Of a stretch of DNA of 64,000 nucleotides, positions 50,101 to 59,928 are shown piece after piece. Position 1 is the stretch's first letter. Each line of letters begins with the position of its first letter. Source of the stretch: Emiliania huxleyi CCMP1516 (lineage: Eukaryota; Haptophyta; Isochrysidales; Noelaerhabdaceae); NCBI RefSeq assembly GCF_000372725.1, contig NW_005199274.1:358169-422168 (forward strand), in the 5' to 3' direction. The notes beneath the pieces were generated by a model, which saw only the letters and a program-made list of their open reading frames with translations, did not search any database and was not told where the DNA came from. Made by a program: the position numbers and the translations under genes.

Positions 50101-51248
50101 CGAGATCCACGAGCAGTGCTTCATGCCCGACAGCCGAAGGCAGGTCCGCGCGCAGAAGGCGGGGTGCTTCCCGAGCGAACGAGCCGCCTGCACCCACTCG
50201 TGGAACGCCTGCAGACACGCGTCCCCGCCCCGTCCGGGACATGTCGTGGAAGTGTCTGCGGCGCTGCAGCCCGCGAGAGGCTGGGGGACCTCGACGGCGG
50301 CCCAGAAGGTTGCGGGGGTGCGGTCCTTCGGCTGCCACCACAGCGCCTGCGGTTCAGACTCCGAGACACTTCCGAGACACTTCCGAGAACCCTCCGAGCC
50401 GTGTGCCGTGCCGCCCGCGGCATCGGCGGCGCCTGGAACATCTGCTCCTGCACGAGGGTCATCGGCATCAGCTCGGAGAGGCGCATCATCACCGCGGTCA
50501 GGAAGTGGTGCCCCGTCCCCTCGGCCCCCGCCACGAAGATCAGGTTCGTCGGCGCCACGCCCGGTGCGCTGCCCCCGCCGCCCTCGGCCGACGCTCGCGC
50601 GTACGGCCTGTGGACGCGTCGCGGACGCGTCACTGGACACGGCGGCGTGGAGGTGGGGTGCGGCGGTGTGAGTCGGGGTGGGCGTGTAGCGGCGCGGCTG
50701 GAGCGGAGCCGGAGGCGCGGCGCCGTGCGGTGTGTGTGAGTCGTCGCTGGAGTGGCGGCTGACGCGCGCCGCCAAAAGGTCTCGTCGATCGGCGTCTCGA
50801 TCTTGAGCCGCCGCTTGACGTTGCGCAGAAACTCGACCTGCGACTGCTGCCCGAAGCCGTCGCTCGGCGGCGGGCTCGGGGCGGAGGCGTCGCTGTCAGA
50901 GGCGTCAGAGGGCAGCGGCGACGACGCGGAGCCGTCGGCCGGCGCTGACCTGTCGGGGCCTGGGTCGGCGAGAAGAGCAGCGCCGTCGTCAGGCTCCTCG
51001 CTATAGCTACCAGCGACCTCATACGCGCCGCGAGAGTCGAAGCGGCCTCGCAGCCCACCCTTGTGCAGGAGCTGCGACTGGATGACTGCAGAGGAGAAGC
51101 AGACGGCCGAGAGCGAGATCGTGGCCCACGTCATGAGCCGCAGCACGGACAGGGAGCGCTCGGGAGGGGCGGCGGCGGCGGAGCCGGCGGCAGCGGACGG
51201 CGCCGTGTACGCCTCCGACGCGAGCCGAGTTGGAGCCGTTCTCGCCAT
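47160..51248 (-). CDS. type II membrane sulfotransferase with array introns
   Basis: ATG 51246-51248 opens MARTAPTRLASEAYTAP, a signal anchor (LMTWATISLSAVCFSSAVI) and an acidic Ser/Pro stem. Exons follow: SQVEFLRNVKRRLKIETPID; APTNLIFVAGAEGTGHHFLT (the 5' PAPS loop, with AVMMRLSELMP); LWWQPKDRTPATFWAAVEVP; FHEWVQAARSLGKHPAFCAR with MKHCSWISGM; NRNISYQPIGQMFSYPFS; LADLQYLCELAGVRLKVVAL with WREPVDAIMSMNNRG (the 3' phosphate loop); VELFLSQLDEMHSQLAALPP and FRVVNYTHMLGNAKEYVRDL; VPEAHLDRAFTLSAKAKPKK; and DFIQQRLAEAAASAKPPRCC to PRPPHWFTTW. Nearly every intron is a short tandem array. It probably transfers sulfate to a glycan or protein in the Golgi. The 3' limit is uncertain and may extend into the 44799-47000 unit. 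Splice joins were not all resolved. Confidence 0.72.
47374..47740. repeat. GGGGAGATATGG/GGGGAGATGTGG intron array
   Basis: About 370 bp of 8-12 bp units (ggggagatgt, ggggaggtat, ggggcgatat) occur in an intron between the GTWSDAVRQ and DFIQQRLAEA coding blocks. A sister array with the same units is at 49258-49515. Confidence 0.95.
48030..48090. repeat. atctcggtca intron array
   Basis: Ten-bp units (atctcggtca, atctcgggcc) are followed by a second copy of gcggtcgaggtgcgcctcgg, a short exon-edge duplication (48006-48025 and 48082-48101). Confidence 0.8.
48520..48676. repeat. cgcaatctcg/cggacgatct intron array
   Basis: Ten-bp units (cgcaatctcg, cgcgatcccg), then cggacgatct-type units, lie in the intron after the SLRRG exon of the sulfotransferase. 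Confidence 0.9.
48870..48972 (-). repeat. 29-bp exon duplication flanking a TATAA array
   Basis: Identical 29-bp copies at 48870-48898 and 48944-48972 (core tcccatcctccgtctcgttg) encode QLGNETEDGT in gene sense. They enclose 45 bp of (TATAA)n. Confidence 0.95.
48974..49200 (-). repeat. 66-bp in-frame repeats of a sulfotransferase exon
   Basis: gagaaggggtacgagaaca recurs at 48974, 49042, 49108 and 49174 (spacing 68, 66, 66). Each unit carries FSYPFSRSGNEI-coding sequence plus three gagatctggg words. The 66-bp units keep frame (22 residues). Confidence 0.95.
49258..49515. repeat. second GGGGAGATATGG intron array
   Basis: Same unit as 47374-47740. Sequence resembling gcgaggcgtgaggagcctag occurs on both sides (49247-49260, 49314-49334, 49515-49530). 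Confidence 0.95.
49920..50095. repeat. ctcggctgcat intron array with duplicated edge
   Basis: Units ctcggctgcat and ctcggctacat (11 bp), with a longer duplicated block (atctgccgtcgagcagcctg, then ccctcgcgctg) at about 49980-50011 and 50055-50090. Confidence 0.9.
50362..50398 (-). repeat. 11-bp-period intron array (sulfotransferase)
   Basis: In gene sense it reads gtctcggaagt, gtctcggaagt, gtctcggagt, directly after a donor-like gaggg|ttctcgg and before the LNPQALWWQP exon (acceptor ccgcag near 50350). Confidence 0.8.
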
Positions 51249-51301
51249 ACGGAGAGGAAGTGGAGCGACCGGCGGGCACCTAAAAAAAACTATTTTTTTG
51301 T

Positions 51302-51574
51302 TTCATATCGTCGAAGACGTTCGGCGGCTTCGGGGACGGCGTCCGCAGAATTCTTCGGCAGGCGGCGGACCAGCTGAGTAACAAACTTTCGCACGCTCAG
51401 CACCTCGATGAGGTCACATGGACCACCAAGAACTGGCACGGGCTGCAGATGCAGCGCTTGTCTGTCGTTCTCCACACCGCCGTGGCGTGGCAGACGGTGA
51501 ACGAGCTAGCGTGCGGGGACAGCGGCATTGTGCACGGAGCTAAGTGCATTGCCGTTCTTAACGGAGTCGCTTAG
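51302..51574 (+). CDS. orphan 3' exon, unknown protein
   Basis: The frame reads SSKTFGGFGDGVRRILRQAA, DQLSNKLSHAQHLDEVTWTT, KNWHGLQMQRLSVVLHTAVA, WQTVNELACGDSGIVHGAKC and ends IAVLNGVA at TAG. It is protein-like and out of step with neighbouring shadow frames. There is no ATG in frame after the stop that precedes it, so it needs an upstream exon or is a remnant. It sits 60 bp from the sulfotransferase start, on the other strand. No family recognised. Confidence 0.35.
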   Translation, partial: FISSKTFGGFGDGVRRILRQAADQLSNKLSHAQHLDEVTWTTKNWHGLQMQRLSVVLHTAVAWQTVNELACGDSGIVHGAKCIAVLNGVA

Positions 51575-51654
51575 GCGGCTCCGGTGGTGTGCCGGTGATA
51601 GTACTAGCACGCGCCAGTTCGCACCTGTGTCGAGCCTGTCTGCTGTGAGAGAGA

Positions 51655-51985
51655 GTTGTTTTGTCTAAAATATCGTCGAAGGCACGGGCAGAGGAGCGAG
51701 AGAAGAACATAGAATGGATAGGGCGCCTGTTCACGGCATGGAGGGTGAGCCACGATTTTTTTGCTGATTCAAGGCAAGCTCAAAAAAAACCGCCTGGCGA
51801 CGGCGCTCACACAGCACACGGGAGAATTGGCGAGAGACTGCGAAGAGATGGGAAGAGGCAGACGCCCAAGGGTGGGCGACAGCTAGCACCACACTCCTCT
51901 CCAGCAACCATTGAGAGGGGAGGACGGCACGCCGCCACCACCGGGACGGGGGATTTTAAGGAGAGCTGGAGGAAGTATCGATAAC
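51655..51985 (+). mobile_element. LINE-related 3' fragment with shared repeat modules
   Basis: AEEREKNIEWIGRLFTAWRV matches HIEWLRKLFAGWKEA in the remnant at 23690-25495. Downstream come module M1 (gcgagagactgcgaagagat, ggcagacgcccaagggtggg, ctagcaccacactcctctcc) and an inverted module M2 (gaggacggcacgccgccacc, gggattttaaggaga). M1 and M2 recur at 53700-53990 on the minus strand, M2 again at 62240-62290. A truncated, rearranged copy is the simplest reading. Confidence 0.5.
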
Positions 51986-52064
51986 ATTTAACATCCCAGC
52001 TCGAACCTCCACGCATCACGGTAGTACTGCCACCTCTACTCGACCCACGTAGTAGTACACTCTC

Positions 52065-53393
52065 TCAGCCTGTCGCGCGCGCGGGCGATGCGGGCGAAGG
52101 CAGCTGTGACGCCTTCTTGTACTCCTCCGAGGCCCAGAGCAGGATGGGCTGCTCCTTGTCCGAGCACGGCGCCTCGCCCGGGGGCAGCGCCTCGTTCGCC
52201 TCTGCGTTGACGGCGGCCCAGAGCGGGTGGGCGACGTAGCGGATGCCGTGACTCGGCAGCACGACCACGATGGTCGACCCCTTGGCCTCCGGGCGCGCCG
52301 CCACGTCGAAGGCGTACTTGATGGCCGCGCCCGACGAGGGCCCAACCATCATTCCCTCGGCCGACGTCACCTGCAGGCACGTCGCGACGGCCTCCGAGGT
52401 CGCGACGTGCCCCCACTCGTCGACGACGCCGCGCGGTGCGTCCGACAGCTCCTCGGGCGCCTGGAGGTCGCGTGAGCCTCAGCTGGCTGGTGGGGCGCTG
52501 TAGGGACTTGGCTGTCCCTCTCGCGTGCCTTGCCGAAGCCGTCGAGGAACTGGGAGTGGACGCCGGGCGCCCAGCCGACGACGCCGTGCGGCTTGGGCGA
52601 AGCGCCGGTGTGCACGCGCGCCTCGGTCGGCTCGAGCGCGATCACCTGGTGGAGGTGAACTTCTCCCCACGCTGGTGTGGGGCAGAGGGGCCACGTCTAG
52701 AGACGGGGACATTGAAAGTCCAAAGAGCGGTGTGGTTGAGCGGTGCGTGCGTGTGTGCGCGTGTGCGGTCACCCGGCACTTTGGGTTGACCGACTTGAGG
52801 TACTTACCGACCCCGGCGACGCAGCCACCCGTGCCGATGCCGTGGATGAAGTAGTCGACCGCGCCGCCGGCCAGCTTCCAGATCTCTGGTCCGGTCGTCC
52901 TCTCGTGCACCGCCGGGTTGTCCGGGTTGCCCAGCTGGTTTGGCCACCAGTAGTGCGGGTTCGCGGCGAGCTGGTCCTTGACGTACTTGAGCGCACCGGG
53001 CGCGCCGAGCGACGGGTTGAAGAGGTGGACCTCCGCGCCAAACTGGCGGCAGATCAAGTAGCGCTCGAGCATCGGCCGCACCTTGGGCATGATGACGATG
53101 CACTTGTAGCCCTTGGCGGCGGCAACCATCGCGTAGCCGATGCCCGTATTCCCAGACGTGAAGTCGATGATCGTGGTCTTGCCCGGCGTGATGTCCCCAC
53201 GCGCCTCCGCCTCCTCGATCATGTTGAGAGCGATCCGGTCCTTGAGGGAGCCGCCGGGGTTCTGCATCTCCAGCTTGCAGAGAATCGTCGCCTGCTTGGA
53301 CGCGGCCGGAACGCAGCGGTCCAGCTTCACCATTGGCGTGTTGCCGACCGTCTCAAGGTACGAGCATGCAGGTGGCAGAGGAGCGGTGTCCAT
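52065..53393 (-). CDS. cysteine synthase (O-acetylserine (thiol) lyase)
   Basis: This PLP enzyme makes cysteine from O-acetylserine and sulfide. Exons 52773-53393, 52529-52645 and 52065-52460 are all phase 0, giving 377 aa. Motifs: VGNTPMVKLDR; the PLP lysine in NPGGSLKDRIALNM; the phosphate-adjacent TSGNTGIGYAM; GTGGCVAGVGKYLK for the PLP phosphate loop; VIALEPTEA; and GMMVGPSSGAAIKYA with the Ser that contacts the PLP ring nitrogen. Intron one is GT-AG (127 nt). Intron two (68 nt, ggcaag|gcacgc ... ctccag|gcgccc) needs a GC donor to keep frame. ATG 53391-53393 (MDTAPLPPACSYLETVGNTP) leaves no transit peptide, so it is cytosolic unless an upstream exon exists. There is no CBS regulatory domain, which argues against cystathionine beta-synthase. 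Confidence 0.92.
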
Positions 53394-54525
53394 GATTGTA
53401 GACGCAACGTGATCGCTGTCTGCTATTGCCGCAGCCGCTTCACAGCTGCTCCTGTGGGAAGAGACCACGCTCGTGGGTGCGCTTCTTAGCTGCCGTGCCC
53501 CGGATGTGAGGTTGCCGACTGCCCTGGCGAGTAGAGGCCCCGCCCACCCAGGGTACCCTCTCCGAGGGCTCTTTCGAGGGCTCGCCGGGGCTCTGCTCCA
53601 AGAGACCTCGAGAGAGCGTGCGTGTGCCTCTACTCGCCAGCCGACTGCCTCCAAGACCAAGTGCTCCAAGAAACGAGGGGGCGGCCAAGGCGCAAGGGAG
53701 GGATACATACACACAGGAGGATGGGAGGACGGCACGCCGCCACCACACAGGGATTTTAAGGAGAGGAGTGTGGTGCTAGCCGTCGCCCACCCTTGGGCGT
53801 CTGCCTCTTCCTATCTCCTATTCCTATCTCTCTTCGCAGTCTCTCGCCAATTCTCGCAGCGACCTTCATGCCGCCTCGCGGTCTTCTCACTCTCGACGTT
53901 CTCTCTCCTGTCGCTTCCTGGCCGCCTTCTGATTTCTTTCTTTCGCGCCAGAAAGAAAAAGAAATTTCGCAAAATCCGGTCGCATGGCGGCGGCAACCCT
54001 CATCCTGAAAGCACATCCAGATCGACGAATCGGCCGTCCATTTCTTGCGGCGGGCAGTCCATTACGCGCGAACCGCGACGGCCCATACGACCATCCATCG
54101 TGCGCGCGAGCATGCCGCGGGACCGACAGGTGTCACATGTGCCGACGGAGTGGTTCGACGGCGTCTCGGGTGGAGTGGACAGGTGGGATGCGGCCGATGA
54201 TGATCGCTCCGTCGGCGCACACTCTCGAGAGCGTTCGAAACCACACTTGTACACTCTTCTCCGCCAACAATTGCCCTGCTTGAGCAACGGTGGGTGTAGC
54301 TGGGCTGTGGATAGGTATTAGCTGGAGTCGCGTATTGCGTGGCAGACGACTCGACAAGCAGCAGGGCGGAGCCGCCCAGCTGGCTAGTCATTGCACCTGT
54401 CGAGCGAGCGGGCTCCACCGCGCAGTCGCGTCATCGGCCTTTTGGGGAGTAGTAATGTGTATGTACCCAAATCGGATCGCGTCTCCGTCATCGCAGCCAC
54501 GACTCCGTGAGCGAAAAAAGAATTT
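53394..54525. other. repeat-rich intergenic region
   Basis: It holds an R1 fragment (53470-53530, gcgcttcttagctgccgtgc and ggatgtgaggttgccgactg), and M2 then M1 modules on the minus strand (53700-53990, encoding KRQTPKGGRRLAPHSSP in shadow). No gene is seen. The sequence becomes AT-richer towards the kinase start and ends aaaaaagaatttatg at the ATG. Confidence 0.5.
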
Positions 54526-57183
54526 ATGTACGGCCTCGGCGCCCCGCCCGCCATGCCAGTGTCAGTGTGTGGCACGTCGCCTGCCGACGCGCCGCTGCTC
54601 GGCCAGCGCGTCGAGCTTGGCGGGCTCTCTTCCCGTCCCGAGCTAAACGGGAAGCGGGGCGTGGCGCGGAGCTTCGAGGGTGGTCGGTACGCTGTGGCGC
54701 TCGAGGGCGGCGGCGAGAGCGTGCGGGTGCGGCCGGGTAAACTGTCGTCGGTGGCGGCGGAGCGGGCGTCGAGCGGTGGCGTGGCAGTCTCCGATGACGT
54801 CATCGCAGCGACTGAGCGTGGCGACGAGGAGGCGGTGCTGGCGTGGCTCGAGGGCGGCGGACGGGCCGACGCGACGTACGAGAGAGGCGGGACGAGCGGC
54901 CTCACGCTGCTGATGAAAGCCGCCCGCCACGGCCACGAGCGGTTGATCGAGTTGCTGATTCGGCACGGCGCTAAGGTCAACCTGATGGACAGCGACGGCT
55001 TCACCGCGCTGATGGACGCCACCTTCTTCAACCGCGCCGCCGTCGTGCGGCGCTTGCTGCGGGCGGGCGCAGACACGGCGGCGCGCACCACGAGCGGCAA
55101 GACGGCGCTGCAGGTTGCCAAGGAGAATGGCAACACCGAGTGCGTCAAGGCCTTCAGGCAGCACGTCAAGGAGTCGGTCGTGGCGGGGCGGCCCATTGCG
55201 GCGGCAAACAACGGCGCAGGCGCAGGCGGCGCTTCCTCGGGCGGCGCTTCCTCGGCTGGATCGAGAGTCGCGAAGACGCTATCTCCAGCAGTGGCGGCGG
55301 AGCAGGCGTCGAGCGGTGTCGTGACAGCCCCCGATGCGATCGCGGCAGCGGCGGAGCGAGGCGAGGAGGAGGCGGTGCTGGCGTGGCTTGACGCCGGCGG
55401 GCGGGCCGACGCGACGTACGAGAGAGGCGGCGTGAGCGGCCTCACGTTGCTGATGGGCGCCGCCAGCAACGGCCACGAGCGGCTGATCGAGCTGTTGCTG
55501 CAGCGCGGCGCGGAGGTCAACCTCCAGGACAGCGAGGGCGGCACCGCGCTGATATGCGCCGCCGGCAACGGCCACGAGCGTGTGGTCGACTTGCTGATAC
55601 GGCGCGGCGCTGAGGTCAACCTGCAGAACAGCGACGGCCTCACCGCGCTGACATATGGCGCCCTCTTCAACCACCCCGCCGTCGTGCGGCGCTTGCTGCG
55701 GGCGGGCGCAGACACGGCGGCGCGCGATGCGAGCGGCAAGACGGCGCTGCATTGGGCCAAGGAGAAGGGCCACGCCGAGTGCGTCGAGGCCTTCCAGCAG
55801 CACATCGCGGAGGTGGCCAAGGCGTGGCGGCGCGAGGCGGCGGCGGGCGGCGCGGGCGGCACTTCCTCGGGCGCGGCAGCGGCAGCTGTGGACGCGCCGC
55901 TCCTCGGTCAGCGCGTCGTGCTCGGCGGGCTCTCTGCCCGCCCCGAGCTGAACGGGCGGCGGGGCAAGGCGCGGAGCTTCGAGGGCGGGCGGTACGCTGT
56001 GGCGCTCGAGGGAAGCGGCGAGAGCGTGCGCGTGCGGCCTGAGAGGTTGCGGCCAGTGGCGGCGGCGGAGCAAGCGCCGAGCGGTGTCGTGGCAGCCCCC
56101 CGTGCGGTCGTGGCAGCGGCGGAGCGAGGCGAGGAGGGGGCGGTGCTGGAGTGGCTCGAGGGCGGCGGGCGGGCCGACGCGACGTACGAGAAGGGCGAGG
56201 AGAGCGGCCTCACGCTGCTGATGGGCGCCGCCTACTACGGCCACGAGCGGGTGGTCGAGTTGCTGCTGCAGCACGGCGCGGACATCGACCTGCAGAGCAG
56301 CGACGGCGGCACCGCGCTTATTGACGCCGCCTTCTACGGCCATGCGCGGGTGGTCGAGTTGCTGCTCCGGCACGGCGCGGACATCGACCTGCAGAACAGC
56401 GACGGCGGCACCGCGCTGATGGCCGCTGCCGGCAACGGCCACGAGCGGGTGGTCGAGCTGCTGATACGGCGCGGCGCAGAGGTGAACTTGCAGAGCAGCA
56501 ACGGCGGCACCGCGCTGATGTACGCCGCCAGCCTCAATCACACCGCCGTCGTGCGGCGCTTGCTACGGGCGGGCGCAGACACGTCTCACACTGTTGACGG
56601 CGAGACGGCGCTGCAGCTGGCCGAGGAGAATGGCCACGCCGAGTGCGTGCGCGCCCTCGAGGAGCACTCGTCGGCCGCGGCGGAGGGGGAGACGGCGGTC
56701 GCAGAATCAGTCGAGCAGGCCGCGGCGGCCGCACGCGAGGCGGCAGCGGCTGCGGAGGCGGCGGAGGCGCGTGATGCTGCCGAGGCTGCGCTGCGCGAGG
56801 CGGTTGCGGCGTGCGGCCGAGGCGACGCCGATCTCGACGCGCTCAGGGCGGCGATCAACGCAAACACCACCCAGGTCGCCGACGGCTCGGAGGCGCTGCG
56901 GGCGGCGCGGCGGCTGCGCGACGAGCTAACGGAGCGAAGGACCCGTGAGGCCAGGGCGCTGAAGCGGCAGCGGCAGAAGGAGGAGAAGGCGGCGGCGAGG
57001 CAGGCGGCGGAGGAGGCGCGGGCGGCGGAGGAGGCGCGGGCGGCTGAGGCAGCTGCGGAGGCGCGGGCGGCGGAGGAGGCGGAGGCGGCGGCGCGGGCAA
57101 GGGAGGAGGCAGAGGCGAGGGCAAGGGAGGAGGCGGCAAGGGAGAGGGAGGAGGCGAGGATGAGGGCGGCAGCGGAGGCGGCG

Positions 57184-57216
<33 letters not shown>

Positions 57217-58656
57217 GAGGCGGAGCCGGAGGTGGCGGCTGTAGAGGCGGCAGTGGCGGCCGTGGCGGCGGCGGAGGCTCAAGAGGCGGCGGCAGCGGAG
57301 GAAGTGGCAGCAGCGGCGGCAGCGGCGGCTTCGGCGAGTGTCGCCGCCCTCGCCGCCGCCGCCGCGCCGCCCGCCGCCGTCCCTCTCGACGAGCTCATCG
57401 CGGCGACGGACGGCTTTGCCGAGGCGCGCAAGGTGGGCGAGGGAGGCTTCGGGCGCGTCTACCGCTGCGACGCGCTGCCGTCGCTCCCGCGCGTCGCTTG
57501 CGGGTTCGCCGTCAAGACGGCGCTGGTCGGTGTCGGCGCCCAAGGCCTCGCCGAGCTGCAGAGCGAGGTGCGCACGCTCAGCGCAGCGTGCCACCCGTCC
57601 CTGCTTCCTCTCCTCGGCGTCTGCTTGGCGCCGGCGAGAGCGTGCCTCGTCTACCCCCTCTGCCGCGGCGGCAGCCTCGAGGACCGCCTCTACCGCACGC
57701 CAGCCGCACTGCAGCGGCTCCGCATGCTCGGCTTCGAGACGCCGCCTCCGCCGCTCACCGCCGCCGCACGGCTCCGCGTGCTGCGCGACGCCGCGAGAGC
57801 TCTGCACTACTTGCACACGCGCTCTCCCATGATCCTACACCGCGACGTCTCGGCGGGCAACATCCTGCTCGACGAGCGCGGCAACGGCTACCTCGCCGAC
57901 GTGGGCCTCGCGCGCACGGCAGAGGCGACGGCCGGCGGCAACGGACAGGTCTCGCACCTGTCGACGCAGCGTATCTTTGGCAAGCCCGGCTACATGGACT
58001 CGATCATCATGCACGACAACCAGGCTTCGCAGCTCACTGACGGCTTCGCGCTCGGGGTCACGCTGCTCGTCAGCCTGACCGGCCGCGGCGCCGTCGGCTT
58101 GCTCAACGCGTGCGACGATGCATTGGAGGAGCCCGACACGGCGGAGGGCATCGCGGCGGCTGACGTGGGCTGGTCGGCGGCGCAGGCCGAGGAGCTGACG
58201 CGGCTGGTGGTCGGGCTGGCATACGAGCGGAAGAAGAAGCGGATGCCGCTCGCAGAGGCGCTGCCGCGGCTGGAGGCGCTGGCCGAGGCGGCGGGGGAGG
58301 TGGAGGAGACGGCTGGGGCCGAGGAGCGCCTGTGTGACCTCTGCTGGGACGCCCCTCGATCGGTCCGCTTTGCGTGTGGCCACGCGCTATACTGCGAGAC
58401 GTGTGCGCCGCGCGTGCTGGAGCGCGACACCAACTGCCCGGCCTGCCGCCAGCCGGCGCTGCCCATTGCCGCAATTGGGCGGCTGGTGGCGGCGCAGGCG
58501 ACGTTTGTCTACCAGCCGCCCTCGCGCCCCGCGCCCCAGGCTCAGCCCGTGGGCGTCACAGTGGCGGTCGGTAGGCGAGGGGGGAGAGGGGGGCGTGGAC
58601 GGGGCGGGCGGGGCGGGCGGGGCGGGCGGGGCGCGGGGCGCGGCGGCTCTGCTTAG
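54526..58656 (+). CDS. ankyrin-repeat receptor-like kinase with RING finger
   Basis: One uninterrupted frame of 1376 aa. Two copies of a short module (RPELNGKRGVARSFEGGRYA and RPELNGRRGKARSFEGGRYA, about residues 25-75 and 452-505) each precede ankyrin blocks (about 125-215, 305-425, 561-711; for example GGTALMAAAGNGHERVVELL). A long Ala/Glu/Arg coiled coil covers about 715-940. A Pelle/IRAK-type kinase follows from about 955: the glycine loop VGEGGFGRVYRC, FAVKTALVG with the VAVK-type Lys, LHRDVSAGNILLDE, and LADVGLAR in place of DFG (metal Asp kept). A C3HC4 RING (CDLCWDAPRSVRFACGHALY, CETCAPRV, CPAC) lies at about 1270-1310 and an RGG-rich tail ends it. Likely a cytosolic signalling kinase with ubiquitin-ligase ability. 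ATG 54526 is the first in frame. The lack of introns is unusual here. Confidence 0.88.
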
Positions 58657-59047
58657 TTCTGGAGCACCGGCGCATGATGTAAGTGAGGTGTGTGTGTGCA
58701 ACGGTCAAATTTCTCAAAAATACACTCACTCACTTACACAACACCGATCCGGATATGCCGGATGGGGCCGAATGGGGGCGGGGCACAATCCACCCAAACG
58801 TGCAACATCTCGGAGCTTCGGAGTACGGAGAGCGACAGTGACAACTCAACACTACAGTGGAGACTATGGAGTGGCGCGACCAGCCAGCTAGCCACAAGTG
58901 GCGTGCGCGACCCTCCTCTCAGCCCCCGTGCGCAAAAGTTGCGACGCACGCCACTTGTGCAACGGCTTCCGCCTGCAAGCTGCGTACGTATATGCCCGGC
59001 GCCGCAGAGGCACAGAGGCGAGGAAAATTTCGTTTTGAGGCAACGCA

Positions 59048-59092
59048 CACACACTCCCCCATGGCGACGCCGTCGCCAAGGGGGAGTGTGTG
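59048..59092. repeat. 45-nt near-perfect palindrome
   Basis: CACACACTCCCCC at the left and GGGGGAGTGTGTG at the right pair fully. The inner arms TGGCGACG and CGTCGCCA pair too, with a single A-A mismatch per arm and one central base. Confidence 0.9.
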
Positions 59093-59179
59093 TCGTCGCG
59101 TGTCCTTGTCTGGTGTTTACTAGCTCCGAGTAGAGGGGGCGTTCTGCTGCTAGGGGAAACCTGGAGCGCGGTGCTAACC

Positions 59180-59370
59180 CTCGGAGACCCGTGTTTATTT
59201 TACGGCCCTTTCCCTGCGAACGCGCACCCCCGCCCCTAGCTAGGGGTCAGGGCTCTCTAGCCCGTAGCCCGATGCCGATCATCCGGCTCGCTGGGCGCGC
59301 TTCTTAGCTCCCCGGCCCTGGATGTGAGGTTACTGACTGCACTCCAAAAGTGCTCCAAGTGCCCTCGATG
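59180..59370 (-). repeat. R1 dispersed repeat, inverted copy
   Basis: On the minus strand it reads cacttggagcacttttggag, then cggggagctaagaagcgcgc, gggctacgggctagagagcc and agggaaagggccgtaaaata, in the same order as the copies at 3655-4035. Confidence 0.8.
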
Positions 59371-59928
59371 ATCCGAGAGACTTAGCCCGCATACTCTAAG
59401 ACCCGCCGATCGTAGACCGCGTAAGCACCCCAGCGTGACGCGTCACACCGCTTAGACCCGTTAAGCCTCGTGGCTCAGAACTTGCTTCAGTTTTCACGGT
59501 GCATGGGGGTTTTCACCGCACACCGGCGGACCGGGGCCCGGGGCGCGCGGGCCGTCGCGCGTCCGGAGGGCGCGGGGTTTGCGTGCGGTCGTGTGGCTCT
59601 CTGATCTCTTACAGTGTTGCGCGGATTGACATTCACCCATCGACACCCCCACAACTAGGAAATCAACTACTGTGTACTGAGAACTCCATCTTCTGAGTTC
59701 TGTGTGAGAGAGTGTTGCTTAGGCGCGCACACACCTATTCTCGCTGCTGAGAGCTGCTCTGCCGTCGCGCGCGGCGCGGTCCGCGGCGCGACACAGTCCC
59801 AAATACAATATAGCCCGCCATAGACTGAAGGCGGGCCGCGCAGCGCGACTTCCTCCCGGAGCGCGCGCGCTGCTCGCCGCCCGCCGTGCTGCCCTCCTCC
59901 CCCCGTGGACCGCGAGCCGCCGCGGCCG

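Larger units (their letters stand above)
58657..59928. other. convergent intergenic region with R1 copy and palindrome
   Basis: It contains the 45-nt palindrome at 59048-59092 and a near-complete inverted R1 repeat at 59180-59370 (cgcttcttagctccccggcc, ctggatgtgaggttactgac). No gene is recognised. Confidence 0.55.

Noticed and set aside
55279-56541. Minus-strand ORF within the ankyrin-kinase gene
   Set aside because: It mirrors the ankyrin repeats in reverse; the plus frame carries full kinase and RING signatures.
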